Assembly: GCF_026191355.1 (NCBI RefSeq)
Contig: NZ_JAPHOQ010000012.1
Location: 62,001 to 126,000 of the forward strand
DNA from: Legionella sheltonii
GTDB lineage: Bacteria; Pseudomonadota; Gammaproteobacteria; Legionellales; Legionellaceae
Reading direction: 5' to 3'
DNA length: 64,000 bases
Shown: positions 1 to 8,522 of the stretch, one piece after another
How positions within the stretch are numbered: the stretch's first letter is position 1
How the letters are laid out: every line of letters starts with the position of its first letter
Notes under the pieces: model-generated
What the model was told of the DNA's origin: nothing
Database searches by the model: none
The model's input: the letters and a program-made list of their open reading frames with translations, nothing else
Program-made: the position numbers and the translations under genes

Positions 1-3000
1 TTTTGATACGCATTAATAAATTGGAGGTGGGATCCTTTAGGGCAAGTAACAATACAAGCATCTGTGTGGTATTTGGGAATAAACCTGTCGTTCGAAAGTA
101 GATTTCTCTTAAATAAGCTAAGAGTTCAAGGTAGGTTTCTTCAACTTGCTCTTGATTAATTGCTTTTGAGCGTAATTGTTGAAGTAGAGTGCAGGCTCGT
201 TCTTTTAAATCATGGCGTGAACAGGCGGTTAATTTTTTTAGCCCAGTGAAATTATTGGGATTTAAGGGGTCGGTATATCCTAATGTTTCAATATAAGTTA
301 ATTGTCTTGCAAGTTGCATTTGTAATGCATGAGGGAACTCGGTTTCATGAAGCAAGTCTTGTAAACTGAGTAGCGCATCTTTTATTCGATCCGTTGCAAA
401 TTGTTTCGCCAAATCTCTTTGTACACCCGCTTTAGCAAAAGGATTTGTGTCGAAGCTCAAACAATAAGCACGAATTTTTTCAGAGTCATGAGCAGCCAGG
501 GCTAAGTTGAGACTTTGAGTATTAGGGTAGGGCTTTGTTGCAAATAATTTAAGAACTCGATCAACCTCCAAAGAAGGACGCCTTCCCAAACCTTGAGTGA
601 GCTCTAACAAGGCGGGAAGATTCACTGTGGCGTCTTTTTTATTGTTTGCTAAACCAGACAAAATGGTGGCAATTTTCACTCGCTTCTCTGGATCAATTTG
701 GGCTAGTTGTTGGAGAATAAGAGGATAGGTGGTTAAATCTTGATCGGGTTTCTTGTGGGATACTCTATTGAGTAACGCAATGCATAGCTCGGCTTGGTCT
801 TGATTGTTGGTTAAGAATAATTGGGTCTGTTCGATTAGGCTATGAATCAGCTCGGAATTCGTACCTGATAATCCCACTAAAAATTGAATAATTTTCTTGA
901 TAATAGATGATTTGATTTCTTCAGGGAGATTGGACTTCTTGAATTCGTTTAATGCAGCAAGAGGGAACGGGCTCGCATTTCTCAAATTGTGGGCCAGACT
1001 CATTTTGAAGAACATGGTTTGTGCTTCTGGCTCAAGATCAGCAATCTTAAACAGTTCCACCAAGCCATTGATGGCTCGTTCAATCGCGGTATCATCTGCA
1101 GCAGAATTATCCTCTAAAGCTTGAGTTGTGAGCTTTAGATAAAGGTCCAGTTTTTCTGAGCTGTCTTCGATTAATTTACCTGCTAAAATATGTTTTTGTG
1201 CATAATTTAAGCGTTTTAGAGCTCCAGTGCTCAGTTGCTTGTAAATCTTATTGAATTGTTGTGGATGTCGAGAGTTTATATCAATAAGCAAGTTGAGATA
1301 ATTGGCAATTGACTCAATTTTATTTTTATAATTTTGTAGCGCTATGTGTGAGGGAGCATTTTCATCGATTAAAGCTGCTTCATCAAGGATACTTCGTTCA
1401 AAATCCGGATCTTGGGTATTGAGCTGATGTAATGTCTTTTTCAAAGCAGGCAATACTTTTTTCTGGATCAATTCTTCTTTGAAAAAGAAAGTTAAAGAGA
1501 GTGTCTCATTAAACTTTGCCATCCAACCAAGACAAGTGTCCAAATCCAAGTCTTTTACGCTCTGCTTATGCTTGGGATTTTCAAAGAAGGCTTTCATTTG
1601 AGACACAAGTAAGTGATGAACTGGCCCTAAAACAGCAGCAAAACCGGACCCAGTAATCTTATCAGTCTCTTTTCTTTCCCCAGTGAGCAGGAAACTTAAA
1701 ATATATTCGCCTTGAGTTTTTACCTCGATACCCAAAATGCTAAGACCATATGTTTCCTGAAGCAACTTAGGTTTTTCTTCTTCAAATGTTTTAAATTTTT
1801 CAAGAGCCTCTGAGAATTGAGGATTCGGTTTTTGTAATTCAGTAAACAAATCATTTACCGTATCAAAAAGTGGCATCAGTGTTGTATCTAATTTATCGCG
1901 TAATTGTTGAGGCACCATGCGGCTTTGCAAATTCTTTTGTAGCTCGCTCTTCAACTTTTCCACTTTAAATACGGCACTTCGCTTTTTAATTGCATCAGCT
2001 AAAGCATCAACAATTAAATCATCGAGTTTAGATATATCTCCATTACCAAGCACACAACCTTGTAAAAGATTTTTATCAACGATGAGTGCTTTTAACCATT
2101 CTTCTTGTTTTTCTGGAGTGTTACATTCAGCAGGGATGACCATTTCTTCTGAATTGACAAATGTTTCCAGAAGAGACTGAATCTTTTCGATTTTAGGTAA
2201 TTCTTGTGACTTTGAGATATTGATTTGACTTAATGTACTGAGTACCACTCTATGAAATTCTGGACCTTTTGTATTCTGTATCGCCTTTATTGCTAATAAT
2301 AAACGATCAATTTGTTCATCAGCAAAATTGGGTTCATTGAGCTTTGCCAATAATTTAATGAGTTCTGGCGATAAGGCCTGACGTTTTTTTTGCAGCATTG
2401 CTGTAAACGATGCAGTAGCTGATAGAGAAAATTGGTTGGTTTCAGGCGCTGGATCTGTTTTTTGAATACGATCTTGCAATGTATTAAATAGTTCCATCCC
2501 TTCATTTTCCAAGCATGAAACCAGTGGGGTAATGAAATCATCTTTGATTTTTTTATCAGGGAATGCAGTTTTGAATTCAATACATTGGCTCATTAAGGTA
2601 TTGATTTGAGCGAATGACAAGTTAGGCTTAAATTTAAAAGCTCGAGAAAATGCCTGCAATAAATCATTACGATCATTTTCTTCCAATGTTTGTAATGCAT
2701 GAATAGAAAGACTTAAAGTGTCTCTCCATTGTGCAACATTTAGGGGGTCTTTATTTGAAAAAGCACAAGTTAAAATAAAAGTTAATTGATTTTTTTGAGC
2801 GGAGGTCCAAGAGGCGAGTTTTTCAATTTCTAAAAGTTGGGCCTGGATATCAGATAATCTAATTTCTGTTTTCCAATGCTGTCCCATATATCGAAATAGC
2901 CAGGGCTTAAGTTCGAGATGTTCATTATTGAGTTGTAAATAAATAGGTTCCGGATCTGTAACACAATCCTCAGGATTCTCAATTTGCATGCACGCAGCAA

Positions 3001-4384
3001 CTTGTTTCAATTGCTCTGAATCTGTTTTTTGCAGCATGGCATGATGTACGCCTGTTGAGCTCCAATTGAGATTCGACAAAGAAAGGCATTGTTCCTGTGG
3101 ATTTTTAGCGAGCTCTATAACCTCCAACACTCTATTTAAGGTAACGAGCATATGACCATCATGTTTGATGGGACAGGGGTTAGGTAGTGTTAAATTTTTT
3201 TCTGCAATCCGAGGAAGGAATATTTGTGTATAGGCCTCAAAAAAGACATTAAAATCAAAACTATTTTTATCATAGTTTAAATGTGCAGCAACCAGGGTAT
3301 TCCACCATACTTTTTGTTCTGCAGGCAGTTGAGCTAATTTTTGAAGATTTTTAATTCCTCGAGCGCTCAAAAGAGCATTTTGCACCTCAGGAGTTTCGAG
3401 AAACTCAAGATTGATTTTTTTATTCAAACAGGCAGTGATTAGTCTTACTAAAACAATGGAATGTGCTTCTCCTCCCAGTACATATTGTTTGCAAAGCAAC
3501 GGAATGACGAACTCATCATGCTGTCGCAATTGAAGTAATGCTTTGATTTCATTTTCATATGCAGGAAGCAATGTTAAAAAGGTATTCTTTTGATTGGGTG
3601 AGTATGGGGTGTCTAAAAGAACTGAAATGGTTTGTTGAGAAAGCTGAGGTAAAAGCACCGTTGCTTCATCAAGTGAAGGCAAAACTAAAGAGACTTGTTT
3701 TTTAAGTACCGGTGCTAAAGGAGAAGGAAGTTTTCTAGGGGTATCAGTATAACAAAATGCTTTTTTGCTTTTGTCTATATAAAACCCCCTGGGAGGATTG
3801 TTTGGGATAATACCGTCCCTAAAAGCATAGTGATGTTCTTTTATTATAGGAATAGCTGATTCTTGTAGATTCTCGATGCCTAAGGCTCTAAGTTGTTTGA
3901 CCAACTCGGGAAGCTCGAGGAGATCAATTGATACTAGCTGCAAATCGGGGCTTACTACATGTTCGCTCTGTTCTAAGTGAACATCCTTTTGTGAACTAGG
4001 AGGTTTAGGTAAAAGAATGCTTTTTTGAATTTGGATGCGTGGCCGAACCGCAGGCGACTTAGAATTCAATGCATATTTTAAAGGGTTGATCTTTGGAACG
4101 TTGGATGTATTTTTAAGAATCGTTTCTGCTGTTTTATTTAATACTGCGCGACGTGCATGAAGGGCGAGTTGTTTTGATACGGGTTCATTTTCTTTAATTT
4201 TAAAAATAAAGAGACGCTTGCGATCATCGCTAACAAATGTTTTTAAAGCATCGACGTCCTTTACAGTGAGTTGTTGTGCTTCAAGCTCAATTTCTAAGGG
4301 ATTATAATTAACTTCTGTTTCATATGAAGTAATTAAATTTTCTAGTAAAGATTGCAGGTTTTTATTTTCTGAATATTGACGCAC
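1..4384 (-). CDS. Giant protein of unknown function (partial, C-terminus beyond left edge); candidate secreted effector
   Basis: The frame starts at a GTG at 4384, preceded by AGAAGGAG at good spacing, and translates as VRQYSENKNLQSLLENLITS. I read it open down to base 2, about 1,460 codons, by translating it and spot-checking for in-frame stops. It has no signal peptide and no obvious membrane span. It is rich in Leu, Gln, Lys and Glu, with many helix-like stretches such as ELQKNLQSR and KKRQALSPELIKLLAKL. A proline-rich linker (LLPKPPSSQ) lies near residue 145. I recognise no enzymatic motif. Such very long, helical, signal-less proteins are common among Legionella Dot/Icm substrates, but that is inference: the C-terminus, where a secretion signal would lie, is outside the window. 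It stands alone and is divergent from the small genes to its right. Confidence 0.85.
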   Translation of the reverse strand, partial: MRQYSENKNLQSLLENLITSYETEVNYNPLEIELEAQQLTVKDVDALKTFVSDDRKRLFIFKIKENEPVSKQLALHARRAVLNKTAETILKNTSNVPKINPLKYALNSKSPAVRPRIQIQKSILLPKPPSSQKDVHLEQSEHVVSPDLQLVSIDLLELPELVKQLRALGIENLQESAIPIIKEHHYAFRDGIIPNNPPRGFYIDKSKKAFCYTDTPRKLPSPLAPVLKKQVSLVLPSLDEATVLLPQLSQQTISVLLDTPYSPNQKNTFLTLLPAYENEIKALLQLRQHDEFVIPLLCKQYVLGGEAHSIVLVRLITACLNKKINLEFLETPEVQNALLSARGIKNLQKLAQLPAEQKVWWNTLVAAHLNYDKNSFDFNVFFEAYTQIFLPRIAEKNLTLPNPCPIKHDGHMLVTLNRVLEVIELAKNPQEQCLSLSNLNWSSTGVHHAMLQKTDSEQLKQVAACMQIENPEDCVTDPEPIYLQLNNEHLELKPWLFRYMGQHWKTEIRLSDIQAQLLEIEKLASWTSAQKNQLTFILTCAFSNKDPLNVAQWRDTLSLSIHALQTLEENDRNDLLQAFSRAFKFKPNLSFAQINTLMSQCIEFKTAFPDKKIKDDFITPLVSCLENEGMELFNTLQDRIQKTDPAPETNQFSLSATASFTAMLQKKRQALSPELIKLLAKLNEPNFADEQIDRLLLAIKAIQNTKGPEFHRVVLSTLSQINISKSQELPKIEKIQSLLETFVNSEEMVIPAECNTPEKQEEWLKALIVDKNLLQGCVLGNGDISKLDDLIVDALADAIKKRSAVFKVEKLKSELQKNLQSRMVPQQLRDKLDTTLMPLFDTVNDLFTELQKPNPQFSEALEKFKTFEEEKPKLLQETYGLSILGIEVKTQGEYILSFLLTGERKETDKITGSGFAAVLGPVHHLLVSQMKAFFENPKHKQSVKDLDLDTCLGWMAKFNETLSLTFFFKEELIQKKVLPALKKTLHQLNTQDPDFERSILDEAALIDENAPSHIALQNYKNKIESIANYLNLLIDINSRHPQQFNKIYKQLSTGALKRLNYAQKHILAGKLIEDSSEKLDLYLKLTTQALEDNSAADDTAIERAINGLVELFKIADLEPEAQTMFFKMSLAHNLRNASPFPLAALNEFKKSNLPEEIKSSIIKKIIQFLVGLSGTNSELIHSLIEQTQLFLTNNQDQAELCIALLNRVSHKKPDQDLTTYPLILQQLAQIDPEKRVKIATILSGLANNKKDATVNLPALLELTQGLGRRPSLEVDRVLKLFATKPYPNTQSLNLALAAHDSEKIRAYCLSFDTNPFAKAGVQRDLAKQFATDRIKDALLSLQDLLHETEFPHALQMQLARQLTYIETLGYTDPLNPNNFTGLKKLTACSRHDLKERACTLLQQLRSKAINQEQVEETYLELLAYLREIYFRTTGLFPNTTQMLVLLLALKDPTSNLLMRIK

Positions 4385-4711
4385 AAAAATAGCTCCTTCT
4401 AGAATCAAAAAAATAGATAATACATCGTTATTCTTAACAGGAGATTAAGTGTCAAAAATGAAATGAATGTATTTTTAACTCGCTCATAACAAATTGTATT
4501 ACAATGAGAAATAAAGAATAAATTTAGCTCGATATGAAAATAAATATTTCAGCGGCTGGGCGATTCCTGTTAAAAAGTAGCAACATTGAAAAGAAGTATC
4601 CTCCCAAAAATTTATCTAAACAACAGCCGAATGCAGTTCAACTATACTATTTACAAACACATGCTATACTTAAGCTTGATTCGGTTAAGATTTGTTCTTT
4701 TTGGTGTGTAA
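4385..4711. other. Intergenic region, 327 bases
   Basis: This AT-rich gap separates the giant minus-strand gene from the small plus-strand frames. The only gene-related signal I see is the AGAAGGAG ribosome site of the minus-strand gene at its left edge. A 63-codon plus-strand frame (4534-4725) starts inside it, but it has no ribosome binding site and an unremarkable translation, so I do not call it. Promoters for both flanking genes presumably lie here, though no -10/-35 pair stands out. Confidence 0.5.
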
Positions 4712-5110
4712 ATGTTCTTTCCTAGTGTGTTCGTTAGGAAATATATTCATTGTAATGGAATGGAAATCCATTTAAAACCCAAAGAAAATCCCTCATTGAT
4801 TGAGCGTTTTATTAGTGAAATACGCCATGCACTCGACTCAATTGTTGTAGAGTATCTTCATCTTACTTTGGAGCATTTTTTTTACCTCCTGCGGTGTTTT
4901 TCTAGCAGTCAATGGTCTCATTCACCTCGCAGCTTTAATTGCCCCCAGACACTCTTTCTTCTTGAGATTTACCCTAAAGCCAATTTTTATTTTGCATCAT
5001 TGCGGGTAAAGAGGATGATGTCCGCTATAGAGTCTGGACGATTTAAGTCTCTTTCTAAATGGCCGTTAGGGCGTCTGACTCAATTTAATCGTGTAAAAAA
5101 TGATGCATAA
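4712..5110 (+). CDS. Hypothetical protein, 132 aa
   Basis: An open frame of 132 codons whose product I do not recognise. An internal ATG at residue 17 (translating MEIHLKPKENPSL) is an alternative start; neither has a strong ribosome binding site. The protein is mixed, with a hydrophobic aromatic patch (EHFFYLLRCF) in the middle and a basic C-terminal third. Its stop overlaps the first ATG of the next small frame by 11 bases, which would allow translational coupling if both are real. With no family recognised and weak start signals, this could be a chance frame. Confidence 0.35.
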   Translation: MFFPSVFVRKYIHCNGMEIHLKPKENPSLIERFISEIRHALDSIVVEYLHLTLEHFFYLLRCFSSSQWSHSPRSFNCPQTLFLLEIYPKANFYFASLRVKRMMSAIESGRFKSLSKWPLGRLTQFNRVKNDA

Positions 5111-5339
5111 ATTGGAGTTTTACAATAGTGAGATAGAAATGAAAGAATTACATTTGTACCGTCCTTTAACGCGTTCCGAAAAATGGTACAGTTTAGCCAT
5201 AGTCTGGATTCCAGTACTGGTGACAATCTATAGCATTACTTCAGGAATATTATTTCACATACATTTAGGTACTTTAGTACTGCTTTTGATTTGCTACAGC
5301 TGTACTGTGTTAGGGGTGATTCACTATTTATTCCGTTGA
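5100..5339 (+). CDS. Small membrane protein, hypothetical
   Basis: A 79-codon frame; an ATG at 5139 (MKELHLYRPLTRSEKW, 67 aa) is an attractive alternative start. After a short charged N-terminus there are two hydrophobic stretches, roughly SLAIVWIPVLVTIYSITSGI and LGTLVLLLICYSCTVLGVI, joined by a short loop, so the product is probably a two-span inner-membrane protein. I recognise no family. The longer form overlaps the end of the preceding small frame. The regular span-loop-span pattern makes it more believable than its neighbour. Confidence 0.45.
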   Translation: MMHKLEFYNSEIEMKELHLYRPLTRSEKWYSLAIVWIPVLVTIYSITSGILFHIHLGTLVLLLICYSCTVLGVIHYLFR

Positions 5340-5453
5340 TATGACGGGCTACCACCGCACCGTATCATTTTTTTGTGCTTGGTCTGTTAAATCGTTATTT
5401 CATCTTTTTATCGATTGAAAAAGAAACTTCTTCATGAAAAATGTAAAATATAC

Positions 5454-5482
5454 TTGACAGATCATGGGGAGCTCATTAAACT
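5454..5482 (+). promoter_or_regulatory. Promoter of the tRNA-Ala/Glu/Glu cluster
   Basis: A perfect -35 TTGACA (5454-5459) is followed after 17 bases by a -10-like TAAACT (5477-5482) and then a GC-containing stretch (GCG). This is the expected layout of a strong, stringently controlled stable-RNA promoter, ending about 15 bases before the tRNA-Ala gene. Confidence 0.7.
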
Positions 5483-5497
5483 GCGAACCTAATTTTA

Positions 5498-5573
<76 letters not shown>

Positions 5574-5609
5574 TCAACATCTTTGATGTTGATGGAAAAA
5601 ACGTTCAAG

Positions 5610-5685
5610 GTCCCCATCGTCTAGCGGCCTAGGACACTGCCCTTTCACGGCGGTAACAGGGGTTCGAACCCCCTTGGGGACGCCA
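5610..5685 (+). tRNA. tRNA-Glu (TTC), copy 1
   Basis: 76 nt with encoded CCA. The acceptor GTCCCCA pairs with TGGGGAC. The anticodon loop is CTTTCAC with anticodon TTC, and the T-loop motif GTTCGAA is present. It is followed closely by a second, identical copy. Confidence 0.97.
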
Positions 5686-5725
5686 TTATTGGTGTTTGAA
5701 GTTTTTAAATTGTAAAAAGATCCAG

Positions 5726-5801
5726 GTCCCCATCGTCTAGCGGCCTAGGACACTGCCCTTTCACGGCGGTAACAGGGGTTCGAACCCCCTTGGGGACGCC
5801 A
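5726..5801 (+). tRNA. tRNA-Glu (TTC), copy 2
   Basis: Base-for-base identical to the preceding tRNA-Glu over all 76 positions, including CCA, while the spacer between them is unrelated AT-rich sequence. This is a recent tandem duplication or one kept identical by gene conversion. It is probably cotranscribed with the other two tRNAs. Confidence 0.97.
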
Positions 5802-6046
5802 TGCTTACTTAATAGTTCATGGATTTTCAATTCTGTAGTTTCATTTTAAGTCTTTAAATGCTTCCCTAAATGTCTCGTTTTATTAATCTGAGAATGTTTC
5901 TCATTAAACGCTTTATAAATGGACTCCTGGTTTGACTGAAACGCATCGCATGTAATACTTCGATTTGAACAAAATGATTGCAAGTTAATATTCCCTTAAT
6001 CAATTTGAAATACAATTTGCCTCCAATTATTTTTGGAGTAATATAA

Positions 6047-6253
6047 ATGAAATTAAAATTTGATGGCTTTTTTGGCAAGAAAAATGATTTCTGCGTCAAC
6101 ATGCCTAAAATAAATACAGGAAGCATTAATATAAATCATGGTGAATGTTTTGATAAACCCAGTATAAGCGTTACCGTGCCGCATATTACTACTGATAATG
6201 AAGCGGTGTCTAAGCTCATCGCTAAAGAGCACACCTATACTTTTAAGTTATAA
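6047..6253 (+). CDS. Hypothetical protein, 68 aa
   Basis: The ATG is preceded by TTTTGGAG at about 8 bases, a credible ribosome binding site. The product starts MKLKFDGFFGKKNDF and has no signal peptide or membrane span. It is small, with a run of hydrophobic/polar alternation (INTGSININH, SISVTVPHITT) that suggests beta strands. I recognise no family. It ends a few bases before a palindromic repeat and faces the dgt-like gene convergently. Confidence 0.45.
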   Translation: MKLKFDGFFGKKNDFCVNMPKINTGSININHGECFDKPSISVTVPHITTDNEAVSKLIAKEHTYTFKL

Positions 6254-6262
6254 GATGTGTAG

Positions 6263-6290
6263 CCCGGATTCGACGAAGTCGTAATCCGGG
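6263..6290. repeat. REP-like palindrome (CCCGGATT / AATCCGGG)
   Basis: Inverted repeat with arms CCCGGATT and AATCCGGG around a smaller GAC-GAAG-GTC-type centre. A second, weaker inverted repeat (ACCCGTAT with ATACGGGC) follows at about 6304-6330. It lies between convergent genes, where it could form a hairpin terminating either transcript. It resembles other palindromes in this window, for example 18771-18792 and 22807-22876. Confidence 0.7.
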
Positions 6291-6424
6291 ATTCAGTTTA
6301 TAACCCGTATGAGACTTTTGCTAATACGGGCTATGTATGACGCCTTTGCAAAAAGGCTTAGTCTTAACCCGTATACGATCTTTTATATACTTTGATAGCA
6401 AGAGAAGTCAAGTAAAAGTAGCCC

Positions 6425-7813
6425 TTAAAGTCGCTCGAAAATAGTTCTTGTATTAAACCCAAACAAGCGTTCATGCATTCTGTAAGCATACTCATCCGTC
6501 ATATTGGCCAAATAATCACAAACAATTCGATAGGCAATTGTTTCATCTTCAGCTTGTTTAAACAAAACTCGATTTTTGTTATCCAATAAACTTCCAGGAT
6601 TTGAACTGATGGCATCAAAGAGTCTAAGTACGACCGTTTGACCTCCATATTCAAAAGTACGGGCTTCTTGGGAATCAATTACATTGTTGTAGATACACTG
6701 TTTTAAATAATTCAGAAGGGCGTTTGCTTCGGGAGTAAGTGCCAAATTATATTTGAGTAAATTATTATCAAATTGTTCGTTGACTATTATGATTTGGGTT
6801 GATGTTATAAAATAATTAACCATTTCCCCTATAGTTTGTTTTCTTAAATAAAGATCTTGAGAAAAAAGTGAGTCGATTAACTCATTTTTACGTTTGCTTA
6901 ATAGAGTATTGTTTAATAACTGTCTAAATTCCGGCGTATCCAGATGAGAAGAATTGATAAGACGCAAATGAATAGCGTCTTCAAGATCATGAACTCCATA
7001 AGCGATATCATCGGCTATATCCATTATGGAGCAATCAAAACTATGGTAGGCAGATTTCCCTGTTTTCGTACCATGTGGTTTTTGTGATAAAGATTGGAAT
7101 AATTCTTTGTCATTATCCGAAAAAGGGGATAATAACCAATCAATCTCAGGCTGTTCACAATCAAAATAAGCTTTAGGTGGTAACCAGTCATTAATTTTGA
7201 TGGTTTTATGAATGGATTCATGAACAGGAGGTTGTCTTGGGGCGACGACAGTAGAACGTTTCACTGGGTACTTTAAAATACCCAATAATGCACGGCGGGT
7301 TAAATCAAGACCATACGTTCCATAACTGCTTTCAACCTTAGTGAGCAGTCGCAGCGTTTGTCCATTTGCTTCAAACCCTCCATAATTGCGCATCATATAA
7401 TTAAGGGCCACTTCACCACCGTGTCCAAATGGTGGATGTCCAATATCATGAAGTAAACAAATAACTGAGATCAGATCGTCATTAGGTAATAAGCCAGCTA
7501 AAACTAGATGTTTCTCTTGGTTCATTAAGAGATTATGTACAATACTGCGTCCAATTGAATCGACTTCAAGAGAGTGGGTTAGGCGAGTACGGTGGAAATC
7601 ACCTTCATCAGTCCCTAAAATTTGTGTTTTTCTTTGCAATCGTCTGAAGGCTGGACAGTGAATTACACGTGTACGGTCTCGTTCATAAGGATCTCGATGA
7701 TCCAGATTACCTCGTTGATTTGTTTGTCCAGAACGTCGATGTGTCCACATAAGTTTTTGCCATCTAAATAAAAAAATAATTACTGTAAGACATAATTTGT
7801 TCTTTAACAACAC
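6425..7813 (-). CDS. dgt: dGTPase-like deoxynucleotide triphosphohydrolase (HD domain)
   Basis: HD-superfamily enzyme that would remove triphosphate from dGTP or related dNTPs in the cytoplasm. The N-terminal signature is present (DPYERDRTRVIHCPAFRRLQ), then the metal-binding residues H in RLTHSLE and HD in LLHDIGHPPFGHGGE near residues 121-133, and a later conserved aspartate in SIMDIADDIAYGVHDLEDA. The length of 462 aa is normal for a dGTPase-family protein. The called start is a GTG with TTAGGA just upstream. An ATG at 7750 (MWTHRRSGQT) would drop 21 hydrophobic residues that do not belong to the family, and is quite possibly the true start. Specificity among dNTPs cannot be read from sequence. 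Confidence 0.9.
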   Translation of the reverse strand: MLLKNKLCLTVIIFLFRWQKLMWTHRRSGQTNQRGNLDHRDPYERDRTRVIHCPAFRRLQRKTQILGTDEGDFHRTRLTHSLEVDSIGRSIVHNLLMNQEKHLVLAGLLPNDDLISVICLLHDIGHPPFGHGGEVALNYMMRNYGGFEANGQTLRLLTKVESSYGTYGLDLTRRALLGILKYPVKRSTVVAPRQPPVHESIHKTIKINDWLPPKAYFDCEQPEIDWLLSPFSDNDKELFQSLSQKPHGTKTGKSAYHSFDCSIMDIADDIAYGVHDLEDAIHLRLINSSHLDTPEFRQLLNNTLLSKRKNELIDSLFSQDLYLRKQTIGEMVNYFITSTQIIIVNEQFDNNLLKYNLALTPEANALLNYLKQCIYNNVIDSQEARTFEYGGQTVVLRLFDAISSNPGSLLDNKNRVLFKQAEDETIAYRIVCDYLANMTDEYAYRMHERLFGFNTRTIFERL

Positions 7814-7888
7814 AAATTCCTAAAGTTTTTTCTAGTTATGTAGATATAGTAATCAGGAAGTAAATAATAAGAACTAAAAATTAGGGGA

Positions 7889-8413
7889 ATGACTATGGAT
7901 AAGAAAATAAACTTAGCGCTCATAGTAATTTGTGCTTTAGCTATGTCTTCCTGTACTAAAGATGAATACATCTCATATCCAGCATATTCATATGTAGATA
8001 TTACTCAACGGCCTTATAATATAAATAGCTACAATATGACGAACTATGATTATGGATATCAACAAAAGCAGGAAGTAAATGTTCCTAACTCATATCATGT
8101 GGGAGAGTTACATTCTCCAGTTTCTTTTAAAGACAGAGATGAGACTTGGGTTAATAGTCAAAATCCTAAAGGATATACAATTGAATTGACTGAAGGGGAC
8201 AAGGCATCTCAAGTGGCACAAGTCTTGTATAAAGCACCTAAAAAAGATCGGATGGCTCAAGTAAAATATGAGCGAGATGGTAAAACGCGATATAGAGGAG
8301 TATATGGAACCTTCAGTACTCCTGAAGAAGCACAAAAAGCCTTAAACTCTTTACCTCAAGAACTGAAAAGTAGTGCTTCAGTGATTAATTGGGGCAGTGT
8401 GCAACAACAATGA
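7889..8413 (+). CDS. SPOR-type lipoprotein
   Basis: The signal sequence NLALIVICALAMSSC ends in a lipobox-like MSSC, so the mature protein is probably lipid-anchored at Cys22. A Tyr/Asn-rich linker follows (about residues 28-70). The C-terminal 75 residues resemble a SPOR domain: YTIELTEGDKASQVAQVLYK, then VKYERDGKTRYRGVYGTF and TPEEAQKALNSLP, which matches the usual strand-helix-strand pattern with the YGxF element. SPOR domains bind denuded septal peptidoglycan, so a role at the division site or in cell-wall processing is likely. Ribosome site AGGGGAATG precedes the start. It is divergent from dgt and not clearly part of an operon. Confidence 0.75.
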   Translation: MTMDKKINLALIVICALAMSSCTKDEYISYPAYSYVDITQRPYNINSYNMTNYDYGYQQKQEVNVPNSYHVGELHSPVSFKDRDETWVNSQNPKGYTIELTEGDKASQVAQVLYKAPKKDRMAQVKYERDGKTRYRGVYGTFSTPEEAQKALNSLPQELKSSASVINWGSVQQQ

Positions 8414-8522
8414 AGGTAAGTACTCAATCGCTAACAGGGGAAGGTTGGTTTGAGCACCTCTTGTGCTCAAACCTAATTCTTCGAGAGTAAACATTCAATG
8501 GTACACAGATCGATTCCTGCGA

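Noticed and set aside
897-2580. Short open frames (897-1124, 1917-2180, 2293-2580)
   Set aside because: They lie inside the open frame of the giant minus-strand gene in other frames and have no support of their own.
4534-4725. 63-codon plus-strand frame
   Set aside because: No ribosome binding site, unremarkable composition, and overlap with the next frame; likely chance.
6263-6330. Possible CRISPR or tandem array in the palindromic region
   Set aside because: Only two unlike inverted repeats, with no regular repeat-spacer units.
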